Source: Triglochin maritima (lineage: Eukaryota; Streptophyta; Magnoliopsida; Alismatales; Juncaginaceae). Taken from it: a stretch of DNA of 64,000 nucleotides. The notes beneath the pieces were generated by a model. It searched no databases and was not told the origin of the DNA. It saw nothing but the letters and a program-made list of their open reading frames with translations. Position numbers and translations under genes: made by a program. The first letter of the stretch is position 1. The number at the start of each line of letters is the position of its first letter. This document shows positions 13,201-25,134 of this stretch, piece after piece. The stretch covers positions 5,022,001-5,086,000 of the forward strand of contig OY821775.1 of NCBI GenBank assembly GCA_963682175.1, given 5' to 3'.

Positions 13201-14593
13201 ACGAGGCTAAACTAATCTAACCTTTAGCGATATTTAGTAATGAGATAAACTAAAGTCGTCATACTCAAACAAAGCATGTACACAATGTTGTCCCGAACAG
13301 GGGAATAAAATGCTTACGATGTCTCCGATAATACGAGACAACATCCCATATACACAAATCACCTCCTAGGTTATGAGGTTAAACTAACCGTTTGTACGAT
13401 ATTCTAATATAAGAATTATCGTTGACAAATCAAACATAAATTCCCTCCGGGTCACGAGGTTAAACTGTCCAACACACATAACAAATTATATACATAAAAT
13501 ATTCTCCCAGTTATGAGATTAAACTAACTATTCGATGATATTTATACATAAGAATCATCGACAATATAACAAAGATGCACACACAAATCCCTCCTAGGTT
13601 ACGAGGCTAAACTGACCAAGATGTGACGATATCGATCAAAAGGATAATCGTCCAAATAAGTCAAATAATACAAACATAAAACCCTCCGGGTCACGAGGCT
13701 AAACTGTCCAAGACACTCAACAAATTGAGTATATAAAATATTCTACCAGTTATGAGATTAAACTAACTATTTGATGATATTTATACATAAGAATCATCGG
13801 CAATATAATAAAGATACATATACACAAATCACCTCCTAGGCTATGAGGTTAAACTAACCGTTTGTACGATATTCTAATATAAGAATCATCGTTGACAAAT
13901 CAAACATAAATCTCCTCCAGGTTATGAGGCTAAATTGACCAAAACATTATGATATACGAATAATTCTCTAAATCTAATCATATACAACACCTCCTAGGTT
14001 ATGAGGCTAAACTAACCGTTTTTACGATATTCTAATATCAGAATTATCGTTGATAAATTAACACGGTGTATTCATCATAAAGTTGAAGAACCTAAACATA
14101 TACAAAACCCTCCTAGGTTACGAGGCTAAATTGATCATATTGTGACAATATATCACAACAAAAGGGAGATCATTATCGAATCGATCAAAGCACGAATCGA
14201 TAAATCCCCGTCCCTAATATATCGAAATATAAAAACCCTATTAATAAAATATATATCTGAAATTGTTAAATATAACAACAATTTTGGTTTATAGTTCGCA
14301 AACGGATGCTTATATATCTTCCATTTGTGCAATGCATAAATATGTCAACTATTGTATTTCATATTCATTCATTCTATTTAATGAAATGAAAGAAAATGTT
14401 GCACTTATTTACTTTCTGCCAGTTCTTCACATGTATTTAATTTCCTGTACAAATGAATGATATGAGTATGACACGATGAGGCATTCTTCTATACGAAGTT
14501 GTAAGGTGCGGAATTCCACCATGAATTCTTGAGAGGTCTTCGCAACACCAAATATATATAAAAACAAAAAGAACAAAAAACCCACGTTAAACA
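10223..14593 (+). repeat. LTR1 of the Tat-type array (4371 bp)
   Basis: It starts TGTTGACACAC after the polypurine tract and ends CCCACGTTAAACA. The first 104 bp are tandemly duplicated (10223-10326, 10327-10430). A TATA box (TATAAAAG) lies at 10821-10828, giving a U3 of about 600 bp. R/U5 contains ACTCCGG-type low-complexity sequence, a GC-rich block with tRNA T-arm-like motifs on the minus strand (11484-11494, 11593-11602), two stem-loops (cores at 12899 and 12988) and a 12-copy motif array (13095-14135). LTR2 and LTR3 keep only three motif copies, which explains most of the length difference. Confidence 0.92.
13095..14135 (+). repeat. Array of 12 CCTCC...GAGGCTAAACT motifs in U5
   Basis: The motif CCTCCnGGTTAyGAGGyTAAACT recurs near 13097, 13190, 13362, 13444, 13503, 13589, 13682, 13742, 13831, 13914, 13990 and 14109. 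Its flanks (TACGATATTCTAATA, ATCGTTGACAAATC) also recur, so larger units were duplicated. Each CCTC can pair with the following GAGG as a 4-bp stem. LTR0 has the same array, while LTR2 and LTR3 have three copies each (24347, 24432, 24550; 39284, 39366, 39486). Confidence 0.85.
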
Positions 14594-14609
14594 GAATGGC
14601 ACACCCGTG
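14594..14609 (+). other. Primer-binding-site remnant and deletion junction of unit B
   Basis: GAATGGCACACCCGTG follows the LTR end and then jumps to internal sequence corresponding to 29662. Compared with the intact leader at 25036 it has a G-to-A change and one missing G. LTR0 carries the same G-to-A change. About 4.6 kb (leader, gag, most of the protease part) is deleted here. Confidence 0.8.
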
Positions 14610-17600
14610 AAGAAGGTGAAGGCAACATATACAATAGACTCTAATACGGTGATGACATTGCCACCATGCACTATGAAGGCACTCGAAAAGCGAGAAGTGG
14701 ACGTAGTAAAGTCTTTGAAGACTTTCATTGTTCCGTCAAAGAAAAATAGTGGGAAGATAACTTTCTATAAAGGCGAACCACAATGTGTCGAGTCAAATAC
14801 TCCCTTTGGCAAAACAAATGAAATTGATGATGATGCTGATTTGGATGATTTCACCATCAATCCGAAGGTCTTGACAGCTTTCAGAAATAGAAGAGAGAAT
14901 CGTCCCTATAAGAAGAATGAACAACAAAAATATGAACAAATATGGCGTCCGAAAGATGACAAGGGACGTGATAGTACGCGGCAAGGGAAAGATCGCAGGG
15001 GTCTTGGTTGCTCAAACCACTTAAAGAAGCAAACAACATTACATATAACGGTAAGCTCTGCAGATATTGAGTCGAAGGATGTCGCGCAAGTCGAAGGATC
15101 TTTCGGTACTCAACAATCACAGGTCGATGAAAATCAGACTGATAGTGGATCAGAGGGTGAAGAGATATTGCTTCAAGGTCAGTCTGATGTCGAGGGTATT
15201 CTCCCAGCTCCACGAGAAATGGAAGAAGGGGGACAAGCGACGGTTGATGAACTTTTAGAAATAAACTTGGGATCTAATGGTGACCCGGAACCAACATTTA
15301 TCAGTGCTTCTCTTAGTCTTAAAGAAAGGGAAGAATACATAACTCTTCTCAAAGAAAATCATGATTGTTTCGCTTGGAATTATAAACAAATGCCAGGTGT
15401 AGACCGAAATGTCGCTGAGCACCGTTTATCCATCGATCCCAAACATCCAGGAGTAAAACAGGGGCCTCGCAGGATGCACCCGGATATTTGTGATTTAGTG
15501 ATTGCAGAGATTGATAAGCTCATCAATGTTGGGTTCATCGAGCCCGTGATGTATACCAAGTGGTTATCAAATATTGTTCCAGTGCGAAAGAAAAATGGTC
15601 AGATTCGGGTTTGTGTAGATTTTCGTGATCTCAATAAAGCTTGTCCGAAAGATGATTTCCCCTTACCCATCACTGAACAGATGGTGGATGCTACAACTGG
15701 GTACGAAATCCTTAGTTTCATGGATGGATATTCTGGATATAATCAAATTATGATGGCCGAGGATGACAAAGTACATACAGCGTTCCGTACACCGAAGGGG
15801 GTTTTCTGTTATAAAGTCATGCCTTTTGGGTTGAGAAATGCTGGTGCGACATATCAACGAGCCATGACACAAATATTCAGCGATTTGCTGCATAAACAAG
15901 TTGAATGTTATGTAGATGATCTGGTAGTCAAATCTAAAAAGAAGATCGAACATCTATCCGATCTTAAACTGATATTTAAAAGAGTTCGGAAGTATAACCT
16001 CAAAATGAACCCATTGAAATGTGCCTTTGGAGTCACAAGTGGCAGATTCTTAGGTTTTGTGGTTAAACACCGGGGCATCGAAGTTGATGCAACAAAAATC
16101 AAGGCAATTCAAGAACTCCCTCCTCCAAAGAATTTGAAACAACTCAGATCACTTCAAGGACGTTTGGCGTATATAAGGCGCTTTATAGTAAATTTGTCTG
16201 GAAAATGCCAGCCTTTTTCTCGTCTCATGAAGAAAGGTGTAGCATTTGAATGGGATGAAGAATGTCAAAAAGCTTTTGAAGATATCAAAAAGTATCTCCT
16301 TAATCCTCCTGTGTTAAGGGCACCGCAGGTAGGCAGGCCACTCATATTATATATCGCCGCCCAAGATTGCTCATTAGGAGCATTGCTTGCTCAAAAAACT
16401 GATGATGATAAAGAGCAAGCTTTATACTATTTGAGTAGGAGGCTAGTTGGGGCGGAATTTAAATATTCTGCAATCGAAAAAATATGCTTAGCATTGGTCT
16501 TTGCAGCTAAAAAAATGCGTCATTATATGTTAGCTCATAAAGTCCATCTCATATCAAACGTGGACCCCATAAAATATATCATGACACGACCCACCTTGGC
16601 TGGACGTGTTGGCAAATGGACCCTTCTGTTGATGGAGTTTGACATTGAATATGTTCCGAGGAAGGCAGTGAAAGGACAAGCTTTAGCGGACTTTCTTGCG
16701 GCTCACCCTTTGTCTAGCGATTCCCCATTGGCAACAGATCTCCCGGATGAAGAAATAATGACTGTCAGAGCTAACAAAGAAGCTTGCTGGGAACTCTACT
16801 TTGATGGGGCTTGCCGTACTGAGATCACCGTTGATGGTCCGACGATTCGAGCTGGGGCAGGGATCGTGTTCTTCACTCCACAACGCGGTATAATTCATTT
16901 TTCGTGCGCACTTGTCGATGAGAAGTCCAACAATGAAGCCGAATACGAAGCTCTAATAGTTGGATTAGAAATGGCCCTCGATATGAACATCAAAACTCTT
17001 GAAGCATATGGTGATTCTCTACTTGTTGTTCGACAAGTTAACGGCGTATATGAAGTTCGAAAAGAAGAGCTGATACAATATCACGATGTGGCACTGCGTC
17101 TGATTCGAAGGTTCGATAGTTTGAAGATATCACACGTCCCAAGAAGCAATAACTCTCATGCGGATGCCCTTGCAAAGTTAGCAACTAGTCTGACCCTTCC
17201 ACCCCAAGGAGAAATGGAAGTTGTTATAAAAGATCGTCGTCTTCTTCCAAGTATAGCGACGCTACGTGAAGACGAAGCAATAGAAGAAGTCAGCATTGTA
17301 AATGATGAACGAGATGATGATTGGAGACAAGTGTTTGTGGACTTCTTTAAGCATGGTCAACAACCTGTTAATAGAGCCGATCGAATGGAACTCAAAAGGC
17401 GGATTCCATCATTCGCGTTTGAAAATGACACACTTTATAGATTAGCGCCCGGTAACCACAACTCTGTGTATCTTCGATGTCTTTCAAAGGACGAAGCACG
17501 AAAGATTCTTCAGGAAATTCATTCAGGGGAATGTGGCGGCCATCAAGCAGGACCAAAAATGCGACATCGAATTAAACTTATGGGCTATTATTGGCCCACT

Positions 17601-18574
17601 ATGACTCAAGATTGCTTAGAGTATGCAAAGAAATGTGTCAAATGCCAAGAACATGGTAATCTATCTCACAGGCCGCCCTCAAAACTTCATCCAACAATTG
17701 CATCTTGGCCATTTGCGGAGGGGGAACAGATGTCGTTGGACCCTTCACCCCTACATCTCGGGGTTACAAATTCATACTAGCTGCAACAGATTACTTCTCT
17801 AGATGGGCAGAATTGGTTCCTCTTCGTGAAGTCACAGCTGAGGCGGTCGTCAAGTTCTTCACCAACAATATTGTTCATCGATTTGGAGTCCCAAATAGAG
17901 TCCAATCCGATAATGGGACCAATTTCAAAAGTCAAAAAGTATATCGCTTTGCTAATAAATATAGTATTAATTGGAATTATTCCACTATATATAACCCATC
18001 TGCAAATGGGTTGGCAGAAGCCTTCAATAAAACTCTTTGTTCTATAATAGCTAAAACTGTAGAGTCAAATAAGCGAGATTGGCACGACCGTATGTATGAA
18101 GCACTCTGGGCCTACCGAACCACCTACAAGACTCCAACTGGTTGTACACCGTATTCCTTGGTATATGGGGCAGAAGCTGTACTACCATTAGAAATTGAAA
18201 TACCGTCCCTCCGTGTAGCGTTGATGACTGACTTGACTAACGACCTCAACATCAAAGTAAGGCTCGAAGAGTTGTTAGACGCCGACGAAAGAAGACTTAA
18301 AGCACAACAAAGCCTTGAGCTATATCGAGCCCGAATGCAAAGAGCTTTTGATAAGAAAGTTCGCCCCCGAGCATTCAAGAAGGGTCAACTTGTTTGGGTA
18401 ATGTCCAAAGATTGCATGGCTCAGGGTTATGGAAAGAAATTAGACCCAAAATGGAAAGGTCCATATATTGTTGAGCTAGCATATGACAATGGGGCATATC
18501 TCTTAACCGATCATGAAGGGAAAAGGCCATACCCCCCACTAAATGGAAAATTCCTCAAGCCATATTATTCATAA
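14607..18574 (+). pseudogene. Truncated pol of Tat-type element, unit B (RT, two RNases H, integrase)
   Basis: The sequence equals 29659-33626 (offset 15052). Frame 14607-17780 begins at a GTG only because the deletion joins leader to pol. It encodes the region after protease, reverse transcriptase (YVDD at 15909-15920), the first RNase H, the second archaeal-type RNase H (YFDGA, NNEAEYEAL, YGDSLLVV motifs) and the integrase HHCC zinc finger. The integrase core and C-terminus continue in another frame (17705-18574; ATDYF, SDNGTNF and GLAEAF carry the DDE triad). The -1 frameshift at the join is identical to that in the complete unit. With no gag and no protease active site it cannot be autonomous. 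Confidence 0.92.
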
Positions 18575-19409
18575 AAATAAAAAAAAGGGTTAAAAAAATG
18601 AGACCCTACGGACTTAGTGAAAACCCTAAAGGGCGCTAAGGGTAAAAAAAAATTAAAACTCGGCTGTCGACGACAGGCAAAATTGGGTACCCCTCTACAA
18701 GAAAACCCGAAAGGGCGGTGCAATTGATAAAAAAAAAATCCTCCTGAATAAGAGGTGAAACTTTTCAATACACCTCCCGAATAAGAGGTAAAACTTTTCG
18801 ATAGAAATGTTCTACAAATCTATGAAGTACATCTGAGATTTGTAAGAACAATAATAATATAAAACTTTCGCTGACGATGGAACGTCCCTCGGGTCACTCT
18901 CCCACATATGAGAGTTCTTGAGGCGAAAGGGGTTATCAAAGTTCTACATATCTATGAAGCAAATCTGAGATTTGTAAGAACTTTCCAACCTTGTTGGGTG
19001 ACATCCATATGAAGAGCGAGCATCCGGTACGATTTCAAAGATGAGATCCTTACTGTGGCTCCACAGCTGATGGTTGTCATGATGTAAAAAATCCTGTCCT
19101 CCTGAATAACGAGACTAAACTTATTCATATATACATACATAGCCCAATCTCTTTTGTAGCCATAATAAGTCTACACACATATCACCATCCTCCTAATAAC
19201 GAGGCTAAACTTATTCATACATACATATATGTCCTAATCTCATGAGTAGCAATAATAAGTCTACTCACATATACCGTCATCACCCTAAATATCAAGTAAA
19301 AGGGTTGGCCACATTTGTTCCACAAATTTTACAAAACCATATAAAATTTGTATAAAAAAAAATATATATGTCAATAAAATATATAATAATAAAAAAGAAA
19401 TGCAAACAA

Positions 19410-19474
19410 CTCTAATAATAAGAGAGGATGCACGCCAAGCTAGATCTTGGGTTCCCTCTCTCTCGTTGTTAGAG
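19410..19474 (+). repeat. Representative of an 18-copy stem-loop (GGATGCACGCCAAGC..GATCTTGG)
   Basis: The left arm CTCTAATAATAAGAGAGG pairs with the right arm CCTCTCTCTCGTTGTTAGAG. The top holds a second hairpin, CCAAG/CTTGG. Core starts in the window are 5581, 5670, 7512, 8300, 8781, 9564, 12899, 12988, 19427, 19919, 20695, 24156, 24246, 34485, 34977, 35753, 39091 and 39181. Each LTR has two and each 3' UTR three (four in unit A). The core is far better conserved than its surroundings. Function unknown. Confidence 0.82.
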
Positions 19475-21342
19475 GAGTTTTATAACGAACAAATAAACAA
19501 ACAAATTTTAAAAAAAAAATCATCAAATAAAAAAAGCCTCCTGGGCGACGAGGCTAAATTTATATGCACGCCCTAATCCTCGAATAGCAATAATAAGTCT
19601 ACTCTCATTTTTTTTCTTCTTCTTCCTCCTGGGTAACGAGGCTAAACTTATCCATATATCCAAATCGTCTGAGTAGTAATCATAAGACTACTTTCTGAAT
19701 ATATTCAACCTCGTGAGTAGCATGGATAAACTTACTCATACAACAAAATCCTGAATAATAAGGATAAACTCATTCAAACACGTTTCATCTCGCGAAGAAC
19801 AAGGATAAATTTACTCATACACTTCAACCTCTGAATCAGGTGGAGAAATTTATTCAGCGTACTTCTCATATATACAAAAAAATGCAAACAAATTTAATAA
19901 TAAGGGAGGATGCACACCAAGCTCGATCTTGGGTTCCCTCTCTCCTATTGTTAGAAGAGTTTGCAAAAATATATATATATACACACATATATAATCAGAT
20001 AAAAAAAACCTCCTGAATAAGAGGTGAAACTTTTCGATATACCTCCTGAATAAGAGGTAAAACTTTTTCGATAGAAATGTTCTACAAATCTATGAAGTAC
20101 ATCTGAGATTTGTAAGCACAATAATAATATAAAACTTTCGCTGACGATGGAACGTCCCTCGGGTCACTCTCCCACATATGAGAGTTCTTGAGGCGAAAGG
20201 GGTTATCAAAGTTCTACAGATCTATGAAGCATATCTGAGATTTGTAAGAACTTTCCAACTTTGTTGGGTGACATCCATATGAAGAGCGAGCATCCGGTAC
20301 GATTTCAAAGATGAGATCCTTACTGTGGCTCCACAGCTGATGGTTGTCATGATGTAAAACAATCCTGTCCTCCTGGGTAACGAGGCTAAACTTATCCATG
20401 CGTGTTCTAATGTTCTGAGTAGTAACATAAGTCTACTCACCTCATATATTGTCCTCCCGAATAATGAAGCCAAACCTATTCATATATACATATATATATA
20501 TATCATAATCCTGTGGGTAGCAACAATAAGTCTGTTCACATATATCAGCATTGCTCCAAATATTTGATGAAGGTGTCTGCCACATTTGTTCTACAAATTT
20601 ACAAATTATATTAAAAAAAATTGTATTAAAAAAAAAGACCGTAAAAAAAAAATTACAAAAAAAGGATACGCAAACAACTATAATAGTAAGAGAGGATGCA
20701 CGCCAAACTGGATCTTGGGTTCCCTCTCTCTTGTCATTAGAGGAGTTTATAAAAACGTTAAAAAAAATCAAATACACAAAATCCTCCTGAGAGATTAACT
20801 TTTTTTTTCTCAAACACACTCTTCAAATATATGAAACATATATGGAGTTTATAAGGGGATGATTCAACTTTTTACCTACGATGGAATATCCTGCAAGTCA
20901 CCACTCTACCATAAGAGGGTTCTTGAGGTAAAGAGATGTTAAAATGAAATGTTCACTAATCTACGGAACATATATAAGATTTGTAGGGACATATAAGTTG
21001 TTGGTCAAACAACCATATGAAATGTGAGTATCATGTAAGATTCAAGATAGAAGAATCTTTATTGTCACCCTACCGTTGTTGGTACTCCAACATCAAATGT
21101 CTTATTGGTTTGAGTACGTATTTCTCTACATACTAGCATATTGATATGTAGCAAGATATGACTCATATGAGAAAATTCATTACTCTCATATACAAGTTAA
21201 AATACTTATTCAAGCTTTACATGCTTCGACGTCGATGGCCTCGTATGCAAACAAATGTGTACTTCTGAAATATTGGAAGTATTATTATTATTATTATTAT
21301 TTCTCAAGAAGTTATGATTCACAATATTCATCATATCTTCTT

Positions 21343-21354
21343 GAGGGGGCAAAC
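21343..21354 (+). promoter_or_regulatory. Polypurine tract before LTR2
   Basis: GAGGGGGCAAAC lies directly before TGTTGACACAC. Its presence 5' of LTR2 shows that this LTR is the 3' LTR of unit B as well as the 5' LTR of the complete unit. Confidence 0.8.
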
Positions 21355-21952
21355 TGTTGACACACAAAAAAATAATCTCAAATCGATACAATTTTTCTAA
21401 TGATCGTCGACCAATTGCCATCCCAACTTAGTGGAAATTGGAACTCTATTGAAGTATATGTTGACACACAAAAAAATAATCTCAAATCGATACAATTTTT
21501 CTAATGATCGTCGACCAATTGCCATCCCAACTTAGTGGAAATTGGAACTCTATTGAAGTACAGATTAAGCAATATCATCAAAATGAAGTAGTATTTCATA
21601 GATCAATCTCTTGATCTAAGTTTATTCGATTAAACATGAAAATATAGTCAAAACCGGAAGAGATGTGGAAATTCACATGATTCAAAGGTAAAAATGAAAT
21701 TTTACCATTGAGAACATAAATAAAATAAATAGATACAAAGATGATGCATATCTCACGTCAGTAATTTTTCATAATCAACATGCATATTGCAAATTCTCAC
21801 CTCATGCATGCATGAGATTCAAGCCTCACAACTCACGTCCTTCATGACATGTTCCACGTCAACCCCATGCTCACTACCTCTCATCCCCACGATCATGCCC
21901 ATGATCTGATCCATCATCACACGTTCTCCTCCCACTTCTATTTCTCTTCCTC

Positions 21953-21960
21953 TATAAAAG
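21953..21960 (+). promoter_or_regulatory. TATA box of LTR2
   Basis: TATAAAAG follows a pyrimidine-rich tract (TTCTATTTCTCTTCC), about 600 bp into the LTR. Identical boxes occur at 3503, 10821 and 37011. Transcription of the complete unit probably starts 25-35 bp downstream (inference). Confidence 0.7.
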
Positions 21961-22047
21961 AATATACATACACAACAACACAGATCTCTCCAAGCCAGTA
22001 ACAACACGTACACATAACTCCGGACAATTCCATACATACACCCACCA

Positions 22048-22353
22048 AAACATATACAAAACACCGACAATATACAACGTCCAATATACAAAACACCACC
22101 AAAACATATACAAAACACCAAAACATACTCCGGACAATATACAACACCGACAACAATTCGGCCTCTCCGGTTTCATCCAACGCCGACTCCAACTTGGCAG
22201 CCGCGACAACTCCGACAAAACACCGACAAAACACCACCAAAACATATACAAAACACCAAAACATACTCCGGACAATATACAACACCGACAACAATTCGGC
22301 CTCTCCGGTTTCATCCAACGCCGACTCCAACTTGGCAGCCGCGACAACTCCGG
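22048..22353 (+). repeat. LTR2-specific insertion and 138-bp tandem duplication
   Basis: Where LTR1 and LTR3 have about 95 bp beginning ACTCCAYACACACATAAACC, LTR2 has repeats of ACAAAACACC and ACATATACAAAACACC. A block beginning CTCCGGACAATATAC occurs twice with a 138-bp period (22128 and 22266). It is absent from the partner LTR3. Confidence 0.75.
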
Positions 22354-25035
22354 CAACGACGACTCCGACTCCGCAGCCGCTCCAACTTCCAACAACAAAG
22401 ACTCCGGCAACAACGTCGTCTTCATAACAATCCCGCGGCGACTTCGACGCTATCGCCCACGAAGACTTCGACAAATTCCCGACAACATACAACGTCGACG
22501 ACAACCTGACGGCTCCGGGCATACACCTTCGACAACTCCGGATAACATACAACGTTGACAACAATTCGACGACCCCGGCTTCATCAACAACTCCGTTGCA
22601 ACTCCGGCAAGTGCAAATTCCGGCCAATATTTTCTGTAATAATAATAATAATTAAACTAAATGTGCACGGGTGGCCACACCCTTGGGGATCCGTACCCAT
22701 CCGTGTACTTAACGACCGTTCCGGCCTCCTCCTTTTAAGGAATCGAACCCGGACGGTCGCCCGTTTAGCCAAACGGCCACCTCCCTTGGGGAATCGTACC
22801 CGTTTGGCTTGGGAAAAATACGTCATTCCGGCCTCTTCCTTTTTGAAGGATCGAACCCGGTTTGATCGACTATAATTTGACAAAAAAATAAGAGAACGCC
22901 GGAAGGCTGCCGAAATTTAGCCATAACCAAATAAATACAATGGTTCTAAGTTTGCTAATAAAAAAAAATAATAACCAAAAACCACATCAAATCAAATCGG
23001 CATATATCAACATATATAATAGGTCACTATTGCAATATTATGGTTCCATATGGACCCAATATGAACAGTAAAATTAAACAAAGTAACTGACCCAGGCAAG
23101 TTTTCAAGATCAAAACTTGTTACTCCCATAAACATAAATATTAATGGGAGGAAACCAAAAAAATTAATGTTGAAACCTATATTCAATTGGATTTGGTTCA
23201 CTCGACTAATGGAAAATTTGAGTAACCGAAAGAAACATGTGAAATGTTATTTTTAATTGGTGAATCAAGTCTGGAAGCTCATCAGACATAAATTAAAACA
23301 CCACTTAGAAATCAACATCTTGGTTTCTTAAGATTCAAACACCATCATGTGTTCTGGAACATTGCATAATCCTGCCAATGTCGTTTATAAATATCAAGTT
23401 AAATACGATTATATTGTCAACATATGTGGGTTTACTTTATGTTGAAAGGTGAATTCTTCCATATCCTAAGTAACCTTCAAACTTGGAAGACATCCAGATC
23501 GGAATCTGAGATCGATTGAATTCCTCTTTGGATTTTGTTATAAGAATCAAGAGGATAATATAATATATACATATATATATAAAATAATACAATGAGAAGA
23601 ATTAAAATAGGACAGGAAACTAGTAGCATTTCCTTAACATACATATACGTGCATGGAGTCATGTATTTCAGCGTGCAAGTGGGATCCTTTTGCATATTTA
23701 GTCCAAGCCAGATTCAACTAAATGCAAATCTCCATGTAAGACAATCCATAGGAAAAGGACACCACCACAATAACACAATGATGAAATTACAAATAGTCCC
23801 TTAAATGGACGAATCACAAATCCACCCCTAAACGTGGATAATTTCAACAATATATGAGTTGTACCGATTGATTTGCAAATCGATCTTAAAATACAAAAAG
23901 TTCCCTTACATGGACAAAACTATAAATCCACCCCTAAATGTGGATAAATTGCAACAATATATAATTGGTACAAATTGATTTATAAAATCAATCCTAAAAT
24001 ACAAATAGTCCACCTAAATGGACAAAATCATAGATCCACCTCTCGTGGTGGATAAATTGCAAAATAAATCTTCAAAGTTGTAAAATATGTCAACCAACCT
24101 AAAAATCGAAAACAAACATAAAACCTAAATATTGACTGTTCTAATGATAAGAGAGGATGCACGCCAAGCTAGATCTTGGGTTCCCTCTCTCTTATCGTTG
24201 GAGTGATCAAAAACTAAAATATGGACTACTTTAGTCGTAAGTGAGGATGCACGCCAAGCATGATCTTGGGTTCCCTCTCCCTTACTGGCGATGGAGTCTT
24301 CATTTAACAAATCAAATAAACAAAACAAAACATATATGCAAAACCCCTCCGGGTTACGAGGCTAAACTAACCAAAACATTATAATATCGATCAAAGAATA
24401 ATCGTCCACACAGAATATCACACATAAATACCTCCTAGGTTATGAGGCTAAACTAACCGTTTTTACGATATTCCAATATCAGAATTATCGTTGATAAACT
24501 AACACGGTGTATTCATTATAAAGTTGAAGAACCTAAATATATACAAAACCCTCCTAGGTTACGAGGCTAAATTGATCATATCGTGACAATATATCACAAC
24601 AAAAGGGAGATCATTATCGAATCAATCAAAGCACGAGTCGATAAATCCCCGTCCCTAATGTATCGAAATATAAAAATCCTATTAATAAAATATATATCTG
24701 AAATTGTTAAATATAATAACAATTTTGGTTTATAGTTCGCAAACGGATGCTTATATATCTTCCATTTGTGCAATGCATAAACATGTCAACAATTGTATTT
24801 CATATTCATGCCTTCTATTTAATGAAGTGAAAGAAAATGTTGCACTTATTTACTTTCTGGCTAGTTATTCACATTTATTTAATTTCCTGTACAAATGAAT
24901 GACATGAGTATGACATGATGAGGCATTCTTCTATACGAAGTTGTAAGGTGCGGAATTCCACCATGAATTCTTGAGAGGTCTTCGCAACACCAAATATATA
25001 TAAAAACAAAAAGAACAAAAAACCCACGTTAAACA

Positions 25036-25056
25036 GAATGGCACGCCCGGTGGGAC
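25036..25056 (+). promoter_or_regulatory. Primer-binding region after LTR2
   Basis: GA then ATGGCACGCCCGGTGGGACC follows the LTR terminus. A TGG start two to three bases after the LTR is typical of a tRNA-primed minus-strand site. I could not assign the tRNA confidently. Units A and B have GGCACACC here instead of GGCACGCC. Confidence 0.6.
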
Positions 25057-25134
25057 CTCTCATCCTCGTAGTCATGTCTCGTGTCATTAATCTAACATAA
25101 AACCTTCCACGTTGTACAGGAACGAAAATTTGCG

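Larger units (their letters stand above)
18575..21354 (+). repeat. 3' untranslated region of unit B with hairpin repeat blocks
   Basis: Non-coding, 2780 bp. Order: a leader with ACCCTACGGACTTAGTG and GGTACCCCTCTACAAG; block R1 (18739-19085); CCTCC motifs; stem-loop core 19427; CCTCC motifs; stem-loop core 19919; block R2 (20008-20357); stem-loop core 20695; a diverged block R3 (about 20812-21100); an (ATT)n microsatellite; and the polypurine tract. R blocks consist of hairpins such as GTTCTACAAATC...GATTTGTAAGAAC and CTTTCGC...GCGAAAG. Long, variable, repeat-bearing 3' UTRs are known for the Tat/Ogre lineage. Confidence 0.87.
21355..25035 (+). repeat. LTR2 (3681 bp), 5' LTR of the complete Tat-type unit
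   Basis: It starts TGTTGACACAC with the 104-bp duplication (21355-21458, 21459-21562) and ends CCCACGTTAAACA. It shares diagnostic differences with LTR3 against LTR1 (for example GTTCTGGAAC for GTTCGGGAAC, and three instead of twelve U5 motifs), so LTR2 and LTR3 are the closest pair. LTR2 alone has a replaced and duplicated block at about 22048-22353. Stem-loop cores lie at 24156 and 24246. Confidence 0.92.
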
